Part shown: positions 50,601-59,488 of the stretch, piece by piece
Numbering within the stretch: position 1 is the stretch's first letter
Layout of the letters: every line of letters starts with the position of its first letter
Assembly: GCF_008705135.1 (NCBI RefSeq)
Contig: NZ_CP023694.1
Span: forward strand, 8,717,001-8,781,000
Source: Streptomyces coeruleorubidus
GTDB taxonomy: Bacteria; Actinomycetota; Actinomycetes; Streptomycetales; Streptomycetaceae
Reading direction: 5' to 3'
DNA: 64,000 nucleotides
Position numbers and translations under genes: made by a program
The notes under the pieces: generated by a model
Told to the model about the DNA's origin: nothing
Database searches by the model: none
Seen by the model: only the letters and a program-made list of their open reading frames with translations

Positions 50601-52991
50601 GTGGACACCTCGGCCGACCGGATCGCGGATCCCTGGGGTGCGCGTACCCCGTACGACCCCGGCACGCCGTGGCCGTCCCGGACGGACGCGCATCTGCGGG
50701 CCGGGACCGCCGAGCAGGACGTGGAGCGGTGGGTGCAGTCCGCCTCGCTGCTGCACTCCAACGGCGACGCGATGGACATCGCGGTGCGCGAGGGCCGCAT
50801 CGTAGGAGTGCGGGGCCGGGCCGCGGACCGGGTGAACCGCGGACGCCTGGGCCCCAAGGACCTCTACGGCTGGCAGGCCAACGCCTCTCCCGACCGGCTC
50901 ACCAGGCCCCTGGTCCGTGAGAACGGCCGGCTGGCGGAGTCCGACTGGGACACCGCCATGGACCGGATCGCCGCCCGGACCCGGCATCTCCTGGACGACA
51001 AGGGACCGGGCTCGATCGGCTTCTACACCACCGGACAGCTGTTCCTGGAGGAGTACTACACCCTGGCCGTGCTCGCCCGCGCCGGCATCGGCACCAACCA
51101 CCTGGACGGCAACACCCGGCTGTGCACGGCGACCGCCGCCGAGGCGCTCAAGGAGACCTTCGGCTGCGACGGGCAGCCCGGCTCCTACGACGACATCGAC
51201 CACGCCGACACCGTCGCCCTGTTCGGGCACAACATGGCCGAGACGCAGACGGTCCTGTGGATGCGGCTCCTGGACCGCCTGGAGGGGAGCGATCCGCCCC
51301 GGCTGGTGTGCGTGGATCCGCGGTACACGCAGGTCGCCCGGCGCGCCCATGTCCACCTGGCCCCGCGCGCGGGCACCAACGTCGCGCTGCTCAACGCGCT
51401 GCTGCACGAGATCATCCGCACCGGCCGCGTCGACCGGTCCTACGTCGACGCGCACACCGTCGGTTTCGAGGAGCTCGCGGCCGCGGTCGAGGAGTGCACG
51501 CCCCGGTGGGCGGCCGGGATCTGCGACGTGCCCGCTGCGCAGATCGAGCGGGCGGCGGAGATCCTCGGCGGCGCCGAGCGGCTGCTGTCCACGGTCCTCC
51601 AGGGCGTCTACCAATCCCACCAGGCCACCGCTGCCGCCGTCCAGGTCAACAACCTGCACCTGATCCGCGGCATGCTGGGCCGCCCCGGCCGCGGACTGCT
51701 CCAGATGAACGGGCAGCCCAGCGCCGAGAACACCCGCGAGTGCGGCGCGGACGGCGATCTGCCGGGCTTCCGCAACTGGCAGAACGACCAGCATGTGGCC
51801 GAACTGGCCGCCGTGTGGAACGTGAAGCCCGAGACGATCCCGCACTACGCGCCGCCCACGCACGCGATGCAGATCTTCCGGTACGCCGAGCAGGGCTCGA
51901 TCCGGATGCTGTGGATCACCGGCACCAACCCGGCCGTGTCCCTGCCCGAGCTGTCCCGCATCCGGTCGGTCCTCGCCCAGGAACGGCTGTTCGTGGTCGC
52001 GCAGGACCTGTTCCTCACCGAGACCGCGCAGCTCGCCGACGTCGTCCTGCCCGCGGCGACCTGGGGCGAGAAGACCGGCACCCTCACCAACGCCGACCGC
52101 ACCGTGCACCTGTCGGAGAAGGCCGTCGAACCGCCCGGCGAGGCCAGGGCCGACCTGGACATCTTCCTCGACTTCGCCGCCCGCATGGACTTCCGCGACA
52201 AGGACGACGGGCCGCTGATCACCTGGCACGACCCCGAGTCGGCGTTCGCGGCGTGGCAGCGATGCAGTGCCGGCCGCCCCTGCGACTACACGGGGCTGAG
52301 CTACGAACGGCTGCGCGGCGGCAGCGGCATCCAGTGGCCCTGCACCGAACAGGCCCCCGACGGCACCGCGCGCCTCTACACCGACGGCATCTCGTTCGCC
52401 CACCCCGACACCTGCGAGAGCTACGGCAAGGACATGGTCACCGGGGCGAGCGTGGAGCCCGTGGAGTACCGGTCCCTCAACCCGGACGGCAAGGCGGTCA
52501 TCAAAGCAGCGGAGTACCTGCCGCCCCACGAGGACACCTCCGCCGACTACCCCCTCCAGCTGATCACCGGCCGGACCGTGTACCACTTCCACACCCGCAC
52601 GAAGACCGCCCGCGCCCCCGAGCTGAACGCCGCCGCGCCGGACGTCTGGGCCGAGATCTCACCCGCCGAGGCGTCGGCCCAGGGGCTCGCCGACGGCGAC
52701 CTGGTGCAGGTCACGACGGAGCGCGGGGCGGTGCGGGCCCGGCTGCGCACGACCGCGATCCGCGACGGCATGGTGTTCCTGCCCTTCCACTACGGCTACT
52801 GGGACACCCCGGCGGGCCACCGCCCGCCCGACGACGGCCCCGGCCGTGCCGCCAACGAGACCACCGTGACCGACTGGGACCCGGTCTCCAAACAGCCACT
52901 GTTCAAGACCGGCGCGGCGCGCGTCACCCTCGTCGCGCGGCGCGCGAGCGACACCCGGGCCCGGACCGAGACGGCGGGGAGCAGCACATGA
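50601..52991 (+). CDS. Molybdopterin oxidoreductase lacking the N-terminal Fe-S cysteines
   Basis: The 796-residue protein starts at GTG 50601 after GGGAGGTGGG. It has the bis-pterin guanine dinucleotide fold: GRIVGVRGRAADRVNRGRL, a molybdenum-ligand-like NTRLCTATAAEALKETFG with Cys175, ALFGHNMAETQTV, NGQPSAENTRE, WITGTNPAVSLPE, VVLPAATWGEKTGTLTNADR, and a C-terminal cofactor-capping domain (LITGRTVYHFHTRTKT). In related NasA/FdhF-type enzymes a CxxCxxxC motif before GRIVGVRG binds [4Fe-4S]. Here that stretch reads SASLLHSNGDAMD (residues 47-59) with no Cys. Electron transfer must therefore differ. The stop overlaps the next start. Confidence 0.9.
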   Translation: MDTSADRIADPWGARTPYDPGTPWPSRTDAHLRAGTAEQDVERWVQSASLLHSNGDAMDIAVREGRIVGVRGRAADRVNRGRLGPKDLYGWQANASPDRLTRPLVRENGRLAESDWDTAMDRIAARTRHLLDDKGPGSIGFYTTGQLFLEEYYTLAVLARAGIGTNHLDGNTRLCTATAAEALKETFGCDGQPGSYDDIDHADTVALFGHNMAETQTVLWMRLLDRLEGSDPPRLVCVDPRYTQVARRAHVHLAPRAGTNVALLNALLHEIIRTGRVDRSYVDAHTVGFEELAAAVEECTPRWAAGICDVPAAQIERAAEILGGAERLLSTVLQGVYQSHQATAAAVQVNNLHLIRGMLGRPGRGLLQMNGQPSAENTRECGADGDLPGFRNWQNDQHVAELAAVWNVKPETIPHYAPPTHAMQIFRYAEQGSIRMLWITGTNPAVSLPELSRIRSVLAQERLFVVAQDLFLTETAQLADVVLPAATWGEKTGTLTNADRTVHLSEKAVEPPGEARADLDIFLDFAARMDFRDKDDGPLITWHDPESAFAAWQRCSAGRPCDYTGLSYERLRGGSGIQWPCTEQAPDGTARLYTDGISFAHPDTCESYGKDMVTGASVEPVEYRSLNPDGKAVIKAAEYLPPHEDTSADYPLQLITGRTVYHFHTRTKTARAPELNAAAPDVWAEISPAEASAQGLADGDLVQVTTERGAVRARLRTTAIRDGMVFLPFHYGYWDTPAGHRPPDDGPGRAANETTVTDWDPVSKQPLFKTGAARVTLVARRASDTRARTETAGSST

Positions 52992-53479
52992 CCGGCATCG
53001 GCATCACCCTGCGCCTCCTCCACGACGGCGAACGCGACCTGGAGCAGGACCTGCTGGCCGCCGCCGCACGGCACCACACCGACCACGAGTTCCACCATGT
53101 CGCCCTCGACGTCGCCCGCTGGTCGCGCGAGCACGCGGCCCTCCTCGCGGACGCGGGCCGCGACCACGGCCTCGACCTGTCCGGCCCACGCGGCAACCCG
53201 TCACCCGGCGCGCTCGCCACGCTCCGGGAGAAGGCGTCGGAAGCCCTTGGCCGACGCCCTGAGACCGGTCTGCTTCTCCTGCACGACCTGCGCGATCTGC
53301 ATCTGGCGGCCGCGCGGAACTCCCTGCACTGGGAGATGCTCGCCCAGGCGGCGCAGGCCACCCGGGACGAGCGGCTCCTGGCACTGGTCACCGACTGCCA
53401 CCCGCAGACGCTCCGGCAGCTCCGCTGGACCAACACCATGATCAAGGTCCTGGCGCCGCAGCTCCTGACCAGCGTCTGA
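52988..53479 (+). CDS. Small helical protein coupled to the molybdopterin oxidoreductase
   Basis: The 163-residue protein starts at an ATG overlapping the oxidoreductase stop (ATGA). It is predicted all-helical with His/Glu/Asp-rich helices (RLLHDGERDLEQDLLAAAAR, HHTDHEFHHVALDVARWSRE, HDLRDLHLAAARNSLHWEML), resembling four-helix ferritin/hemerythrin-like bundles. No named family is certain. The coupling suggests a dedicated partner, perhaps a metal-binding subunit. Confidence 0.75.
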   Translation: MTGIGITLRLLHDGERDLEQDLLAAAARHHTDHEFHHVALDVARWSREHAALLADAGRDHGLDLSGPRGNPSPGALATLREKASEALGRRPETGLLLLHDLRDLHLAAARNSLHWEMLAQAAQATRDERLLALVTDCHPQTLRQLRWTNTMIKVLAPQLLTSV

Positions 53480-53637
53480 CCCTGGCGGCGTCCTGCTGCA
53501 CCGCCGCCCCTCGATCTCATCAGTCATGTTCTCAAAGGTGCCCCGCTAATCTGGAAATACGAGAATTCATCGGTGATCGAGGGCGCGTCCGCAGCCGCTA
53601 TTCTCACGGCTCCCGGCCGCTTTCCCAGGAGAAAACC

Positions 53638-55320
53638 ATGGGCGATTATTACGACCTCGGCACGCACAGCCGTCCCGTCACCACCTCCTCCGTCGAGGCC
53701 CAACTCTGGTTCGACCGCGGCCTGGTGTGGACGTACGCCTTTCATCACGAGGAAGCCGTCGCCTGCTTCGAAAAGGCGGCCGAAATCGATCCCGAGTGCG
53801 CCATGGCGTATTGGGGCATCGCCTACGCGCTGGGCCCGAACTACAACAAGCCCTGGGAATTCTTCGAAGGCGAGGAACTGGCACGGACGGTGGAGCGTAC
53901 GCACGCCGCCGTGGAACGGGCCCATGAGAAGGCCGTCGGGGCCACCCCGGTCGAGCAGGCCCTGATCGGCGCGCTGCGGGCCCGCTACCCGCAGGCGGAG
54001 GCCGTCGAGGACTGCTCGGTGTGGAACGAGCCCTACGCGGACGCGATGCGCGCGGTCTACGAACTGGCGCCCGACGACCCGGACATCGCCACCCTGCACG
54101 CCGACGCGCTGATGAACCTCACCCCCTGGCAGCTGTGGGACCTGACCACCGGTCAGCCGGCCGAGGGCGCACGGACCTCGGAGGCCAGGGCCGTCCTGGA
54201 AGGCGCGCTCGGGACCGACGCGGGCGCCCGGCACCCCGGGGTTCTGCACCTGTACATCCACCTGATGGAGATGTCCCCGACACCGGAGCAGGCCCTCACC
54301 GTCGCCGACCGGCTGCGCGGCATCGTCCCCGACGCCGGGCACCTGCTCCACATGCCCTCGCACCTCGACGTCCTGTGCGGGGACTATCGCCAGGTCGTCG
54401 CGGCCAACAGCGCCGCGATCGCCGCCGACGAGAAGTTCCGCCGCCGGGCCGGCGCGATGAACTTCTACACCCTCTACCGGGCGCACAACTACCACTTCAA
54501 GATCTACGGGGCCATGTTCCTCGGTCAGGCACAGGTCGCCCTCGACACCGCCGCCGAGCTGGAAGCCGCCATCCCCGAGGAGCTGCTCCGCGTGCAGAGC
54601 CCCCCGATGGCCGACTGGCTCGAGGGCTTCCTCGCCATGCGCGTCCACGTACTGATCCGCTTCGGCCGCTGGGCCGACATCCTCGCCCTGCCGGCCCCCG
54701 CCGACCCGGAGCTGTACTCGGTGACCACCGCCATGCGGCACTACGCCCGGGGCGTCGCCCTCTCGGCCACCGGCGAGGTCGACCGGGCGGAGGCCGAGCG
54801 CGAACTCTTCCGCGCGGCGGTGAACCGGGTGCCCGAGTCGCGGACGCTGTTCAACAACACCTGCCGCGACATCCTCGCCGTCGCGGCGGCCATGCTGGAC
54901 GGCGAGCTCGAATACCGCAAGGGCAACCACGACCTCGCCTTCGCCGCCCTGGAACGCTCCATCGAGCTGGACGACAACCTTCCCTACGACGAGCCCTGGG
55001 GCTGGATGCAGCCCACCCGCCACGCCTACGGCGCCCTGCTGCTGGAACAGGGCCGGGTGACGGAGGCCGAGGCGGTCTACCGCGCGGACCTCGGCCTCGA
55101 CGCCACCCTGCCCCGCCCCCTCCAGCACCCCGGCAACGTCTGGTCCCTGCACGGCTTCTACGAGTGCCTGCTGCGGACGGGCAAGACCGCCGAGGCGGCT
55201 CTCGTGGCCCAGCAGCTCAAGATGGCGACCGCGCTGGCCGACGTCCCGATCCAGGCGTCGTGCTTCTGCCGCCTGGACACCGCGGCCGGTCACCAGGCGG
55301 CCGACGGGTGCTGCCACTGA
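53638..55320 (+). CDS. Tetratricopeptide-repeat protein with Cys-rich C-terminus
   Basis: The 560-residue protein starts at ATG 53638 after CAGGAG. TPR-like helix pairs occur throughout (AQLWFDRGLVWTYAFHHEEA, AVACFEKAAEIDPECAMAYW, GNHDLAFAALERSIELDDNL, AYGALLLEQGRVTEAEAVYR). There is no signal peptide or membrane helix. The tail has four cysteines and two histidines (ASCFCRLDTAAGHQAADGCC then H), a possible metal site. The role is unknown; TPR folds usually bind proteins. Confidence 0.88.
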   Translation: MGDYYDLGTHSRPVTTSSVEAQLWFDRGLVWTYAFHHEEAVACFEKAAEIDPECAMAYWGIAYALGPNYNKPWEFFEGEELARTVERTHAAVERAHEKAVGATPVEQALIGALRARYPQAEAVEDCSVWNEPYADAMRAVYELAPDDPDIATLHADALMNLTPWQLWDLTTGQPAEGARTSEARAVLEGALGTDAGARHPGVLHLYIHLMEMSPTPEQALTVADRLRGIVPDAGHLLHMPSHLDVLCGDYRQVVAANSAAIAADEKFRRRAGAMNFYTLYRAHNYHFKIYGAMFLGQAQVALDTAAELEAAIPEELLRVQSPPMADWLEGFLAMRVHVLIRFGRWADILALPAPADPELYSVTTAMRHYARGVALSATGEVDRAEAERELFRAAVNRVPESRTLFNNTCRDILAVAAAMLDGELEYRKGNHDLAFAALERSIELDDNLPYDEPWGWMQPTRHAYGALLLEQGRVTEAEAVYRADLGLDATLPRPLQHPGNVWSLHGFYECLLRTGKTAEAALVAQQLKMATALADVPIQASCFCRLDTAAGHQAADGCCH

Positions 55321-55458
55321 CCCGTCGGCCGACCGAGTGCACCGGATCGACCGAACGGCCGCCGGTCAACGCCCCGTCGGCGACTGCGGTGCCCGACGCA
55401 TCAGGGCTATGCCGTACCCCTGCCTCCGGTTGGAGGAGAACGCGGAAGGCGCCGCCCG

Positions 55459-56460
55459 TCACGCAGTCACCGGCGGGTTCTCCTCCAGAGGGAAATGGCA
55501 TGCCGCCCCGTGGACGGGCTCCCGGGGCGGAGGCGCGGGGACCTCCTCGGCGCATAGATCCCGCGCCTGCCGGCACCGGGTACGGAACCGGCATCCGGAC
55601 GGCGGGTCGGCCGGGGAGGGGATCTCACCGGTGAGCAGGATGCGCTGCCGTTTGCGGCCGCCGCCGGCCACGGGGGAGGGGGCCGCCGACAGCAGCGCCT
55701 CCGTGTACGGGTGGCGCGGCCGCTCGTAGACCTCCTCCGTCGGGCCCGTCTCCATGATCTTGCCCAGGTACATCACGGCGACCCGGTCGGCGAGGTGCCG
55801 CACCACCGACAGGTCGTGCGAGATGAACACGTACGACAGTCCCAGCTCGTCCCGCAGGTCGCACAGGAGGTTGAGCACCTGCGCCTGCACCGACAGGTCC
55901 AGCGCGGAGACGGGCTCGTCGCAGACGATCACCTCCGGCTCCAGCGCCAGGGCGCGGGCGATCCCGATTCGCTGCCGCTGTCCTCCGGAGAACTCGTGCG
56001 GGTGACGGCTCGCGTCCGACGCGCGCAGGCCGACCATCTCCAGCAGCTCGGCCACGCGGGCCGCCCGCTTCGACGCGGGAACGAGGCCGCGGTGGGTCAG
56101 CCACGGCTCGCCGATCAGATCCGCCGCGCACAGACGGGGGTTGAGCGAACCGAACGGGTCCTGGAACACCATCTGCACCTTCCGGCGCCAGGCGAGCAGC
56201 TCCGCACCCGACAACGTGAAGGGGTCGACTCCCTCGTACCGAACGGTGCCCGCGTCGGGCCGTTCCAGCCGCAGGAGGACCCTCGCCAGCGTGGACTTGC
56301 CGCAGCCGGACTCGCCCACCAGGCCCAGGGTCTCCCCGCGCCCCAGGGTCAGGTCCACCCCGTCCAGTGCCCGCAGCCGGGTGCCGCCTCGCACGGTCCG
56401 CCGCACCTTGAAGCTCTTGGCCAGCCCGGTGGCCTCCAGCAGTGGCCCCTGGTCAGGCAT
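55459..56460 (-). CDS. Oligopeptide/dipeptide ABC transporter ATP-binding protein (OppF/DppF type)
   Basis: The 333-residue ATPase has Walker A GESGCGKST, the Q-loop VFQDPFGSLNPR, signature FSGGQRQRIGIARALAL, Walker B VIVCDEPVSALD, and the C-terminal OppD/F-type region with a Cys-rich CRFRTRCRQARDLC motif that can bind [4Fe-4S] or zinc. Its start overlaps the stop of the fused permease-ATPase gene by eight bases, and it is the last gene of the transporter operon. Confidence 0.95.
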   Translation of the reverse strand: MPDQGPLLEATGLAKSFKVRRTVRGGTRLRALDGVDLTLGRGETLGLVGESGCGKSTLARVLLRLERPDAGTVRYEGVDPFTLSGAELLAWRRKVQMVFQDPFGSLNPRLCAADLIGEPWLTHRGLVPASKRAARVAELLEMVGLRASDASRHPHEFSGGQRQRIGIARALALEPEVIVCDEPVSALDLSVQAQVLNLLCDLRDELGLSYVFISHDLSVVRHLADRVAVMYLGKIMETGPTEEVYERPRHPYTEALLSAAPSPVAGGGRKRQRILLTGEIPSPADPPSGCRFRTRCRQARDLCAEEVPAPPPREPVHGAACHFPLEENPPVTA

Positions 56461-58552
56461 CGGCCAGCTCCTTCCCGAAGTGGCAGGCGGCGGCCCGGCC
56501 GGCCCCGGTGCCGGTCAGCGCCGGACGGTGGGTGGCACAACGCTCCCGGGCCATGGGACAGCGCGTACGGAAGGCGCAGCCGGCCGGCACCGCACCCGGG
56601 TCCGGCGGGCTCCCCGGGATGGAGCTCAGCCTGGAGCCCCGATGCTGCTCGGCCGGTACCGACGCCAGCAGGCCTCGGGTGTAGGGGTGATGAGGCTTGC
56701 CGAACACCTCGGCGACCGGCCCGGTCTCCACCACCGTCCCCGCGTACATGACGGCGACCCGGTCCGCGTGCTCGGCGGCGAGCCCGAGGTCGTGCGTGAT
56801 GAGGACGAGCGCCGTCCGCTGTTCGCCGCGCAACTCGCGCAGGAGGTCCATGATCTGCGCCTGCACGGTGACGTCCAGCGCCGTCGTGGGCTCGTCGGCG
56901 ATCAGGACCCTCGGCCGCAGGGCGACCGCCGTCGCGATCAGCAGGCGCTGACGCATCCCTCCCGAGAACTGGTGCGGATAGGCGTCCGCCCGGGAGCGGG
57001 CCTCCGGAATGCCCACGCGTTCCATCAGCTCCACCGCCCTGGCCCTCGCCGCGCGCCGGGACAGGCCCTCGTGGATGCGGAACGGCTCGGCGAGCTGGGT
57101 GCCGACCGTGAGGACGGGGTTGAGCGCGCTGAGCGCGTCCTGGAAGACCATGGCCACACCGGGGCCGGCCAGCCGGCGCCTGGCCCGTGCTCCGAGACCG
57201 AGCAGGTCCTCGCCGTCGAGGCGCACCTGCCCGCCCACCACCTCCGCGACCGGGTCGAGCAGGCCCGCGACGGCGTGGGCGGTCATGCTCTTGCCGCAGC
57301 CCGACTCGCCCAGCAGCGCCAGCGTCTCGCCCGACCGCACGGAGAAGCCGACCCGGCGGACGACGTGGACGGGCCCGGCCGGGGTGTGGACGTCGACGGA
57401 CAGGTCGTCCACGACCAGGACGTCGGCCGGCGTGGGCGGTTCGGTGCCGGTGGGACGGCTGCCGCCCGGAGCGGCGGTCGTGTCGGGACCGGCGGTCGTG
57501 TCGGGGTCGGCGGTCGTGTCGGGGTCGGCGGTCGTGTCGGGGTCGGCGGTCGTGTCCGGCTCGGCGACGGCACCGTCACGAGTCGCCGGGTCCGCGCTCG
57601 CCCCGCGCGCCCCCCGAGCACGCCGGCCACTCCGCCGGACCCCCTCCCGCCACCGCTGCCCCGGGTCGGTCGTCATCCGGGCCCAGGAGGCGAGGACGGT
57701 CGCCGAGACGGTCGTGAGGACGATCGCGAGACCCGGGAAGAGCGCGATCCACCACGCGCTCTGCAACTCCTGCCGCCCCTGGGCCACCATCAACCCCCAG
57801 CTCACGTCCGGCGGTTGGATGCCGATGCCCAGGAAGCTCAGCGACGACTCGGCGAGCATCACGAAGCAGAAGTCGAGCGCGGCGACGGTGAGCAGCGTCG
57901 GCAGCACACTCGGCGCGACATGCCGCCGTATGGTCGCCCAACCGCCGGTGCCGAACGTACGGGCCGCGTCCACGAACAGCCGGCTGCGCAGCTCCGCCGC
58001 CTCGGCCCGGGCCGTGCGCAGATACACGGGGATCCGGGCGACGGCCAGGACCAGCACGATGCTCGCCGCACTCGGCGAGAAGACGTACAGCACCACCACG
58101 GCCAGCAGGAGGGAGGGGAAGCTGAGGATCACGTCGGCCACCCGCAGCGACACGTTCTCGCGCCAACCGCCGTGATACCCCGCCCACATCCCCCACACCG
58201 AGCCGATCACCAGCGAGCACAGCACGGCGGGCACCGCCACGGCCAGTGTCGTCCCGGCCGCGGTCAGCAGCCGCGCGGCGACGGGCCGGCCGAGGGAGTC
58301 GCTGCCGAGGACGAAGGCCCAGCCGTGGTCGAGACTGAACGGGGGCCGGCCCGGGGCGCGCAGGTTCTGGCGGGTCGCCAGGTCCCCGGCCAGCAGCGGT
58401 CCCAGGACGGCGCACAGCGCGACCAGGACCAGGACGAGGGCCGCCGCGGAGGCGAACCTGTCCCGGAGCAGCAGGGCGTACCACCGGCGCCGTACGGTCG
58501 TGGCGCCCGCCTCGGATGTGGCTTTCTGAAGCATGTCCCGTCCTTGGCTCAT
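56453..58552 (-). CDS. Fused permease (DppC-like) and ATPase (DppD-like) of a peptide ABC transporter
   Basis: The 699-residue protein joins two usually separate subunits. Residues about 1-305 are a permease of the OppC/DppC type with about six helices (LGSDSLGRPVAARLLTAAGT, EAAELRSRLFVDAARTFGTG, SSLSFLGIGIQPPDVSWGLM). Residues about 325-385 are a low-complexity linker with repeated TADPD units. Residues about 390-699 are an OppD-type ATPase (GESGCGKSM, VFQDALSALNPV, FSGGMRQRLLIATAVAL, IADEPTTALD and the CAFRTRCPMARERC tail). The ATG at 58552 overlaps the upstream permease stop (ATGA); an internal ATG at 58534 is possible. Confidence 0.92.
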   Translation of the reverse strand: MSQGRDMLQKATSEAGATTVRRRWYALLLRDRFASAAALVLVLVALCAVLGPLLAGDLATRQNLRAPGRPPFSLDHGWAFVLGSDSLGRPVAARLLTAAGTTLAVAVPAVLCSLVIGSVWGMWAGYHGGWRENVSLRVADVILSFPSLLLAVVVLYVFSPSAASIVLVLAVARIPVYLRTARAEAAELRSRLFVDAARTFGTGGWATIRRHVAPSVLPTLLTVAALDFCFVMLAESSLSFLGIGIQPPDVSWGLMVAQGRQELQSAWWIALFPGLAIVLTTVSATVLASWARMTTDPGQRWREGVRRSGRRARGARGASADPATRDGAVAEPDTTADPDTTADPDTTADPDTTAGPDTTAAPGGSRPTGTEPPTPADVLVVDDLSVDVHTPAGPVHVVRRVGFSVRSGETLALLGESGCGKSMTAHAVAGLLDPVAEVVGGQVRLDGEDLLGLGARARRRLAGPGVAMVFQDALSALNPVLTVGTQLAEPFRIHEGLSRRAARARAVELMERVGIPEARSRADAYPHQFSGGMRQRLLIATAVALRPRVLIADEPTTALDVTVQAQIMDLLRELRGEQRTALVLITHDLGLAAEHADRVAVMYAGTVVETGPVAEVFGKPHHPYTRGLLASVPAEQHRGSRLSSIPGSPPDPGAVPAGCAFRTRCPMARERCATHRPALTGTGAGRAAACHFGKELADA

Positions 58553-59475
58553 GCCGCCGCCCGCTGCCGTACCCGCGGGTCGAGGAGCGCGTGGCTCAGG
58601 TCCACCAGGATGTTGAGGGCGAAGATCGCCAGAGCGGTCAGGAGTACTGCCGCCTGGAGCACCGCGAAGTCGCGCTGGAGCACCGAGTCGATCATGAGTT
58701 TGCCGATCCCGGGCCAGCCGAAGATCGTCTCGACGACGACGGCCCCGTTGACCAGCCCCACGGCCAGATCGCCCGCGACGGTCAGCGCCGGTGCGGCCGC
58801 GTTGCGCAGGGCGTGCCCGAAGACCACCCGGAACTCGGAGGCCCCCTTGGCGCGCGCCACCTTCACGTACGGCGCGGACAGCGCGGAGACCATGGCGCCC
58901 CGCACCACCTGGACCAGCACGCCGAACGGCCGGATCAGCAGCGTGGCCACGGGCAGCACCCACGCCGCCGCGCCGCTCGTGCCGGAGGTGGGCAGCCAGC
59001 CCAGCGTGACCGCGAAGACCAGCACGCCCATGATGGCGATCCAGAAGTCGGGCACGCTGGCCGCCGTGGAGGACAGGAAGCTCGCGATCCGGTCGGTCGC
59101 CGAGTTCGGGCGGTAGGCCGCCAGGCTGCCGATGACCACGGCGCCCACGATGGCCAGCAGCATCGTCCAGCCGGCCAGTTGGAGAGTGGCGGGGAAGGCC
59201 CGCAGGACGGCCTCGCCGGCCGGCTGAGCGGTGCGCAGCGACTCGCCGAAGTCGAGATGGACGACCTGGGCGAGATAGTCGCCGAACTGGGTGATCAGCG
59301 GGTCGTCCAGGCCGTTGCGGGCGGCGAACTCGGCCCGCATCTCGGGCGTCGCGCTCAGCGGCAGGTACAGGTTGGCGGGGTCGCCGGTGAGGCGGGCCAG
59401 GAAGAACACGCCGAGCACCACCACGAGCAGCGGTACGACGCTGGAGACCGCGCGGCGGCGCAGCAGGGTCAGCAC
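58549..59475 (-). CDS. Peptide ABC transporter permease, DppB/OppB type
   Basis: The 308-residue membrane protein starts at GTG 59475 after GGGAGGAC. It has an N-terminal helix (SSVVPLLVVVLGVFFLARLT), about six helices in total, and the permease coupling motif VVRGAMVSALSAPYVKVARA (EAA-type loop), then NGAVVVETIFGWPGIGKLMI. It pairs with the permease half of the fusion protein to form the membrane channel. Confidence 0.93.
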   Translation of the reverse strand: MLTLLRRRAVSSVVPLLVVVLGVFFLARLTGDPANLYLPLSATPEMRAEFAARNGLDDPLITQFGDYLAQVVHLDFGESLRTAQPAGEAVLRAFPATLQLAGWTMLLAIVGAVVIGSLAAYRPNSATDRIASFLSSTAASVPDFWIAIMGVLVFAVTLGWLPTSGTSGAAAWVLPVATLLIRPFGVLVQVVRGAMVSALSAPYVKVARAKGASEFRVVFGHALRNAAAPALTVAGDLAVGLVNGAVVVETIFGWPGIGKLMIDSVLQRDFAVLQAAVLLTALAIFALNILVDLSHALLDPRVRQRAAA

Positions 59476-59488
59476 GTGATGTCCTCCC

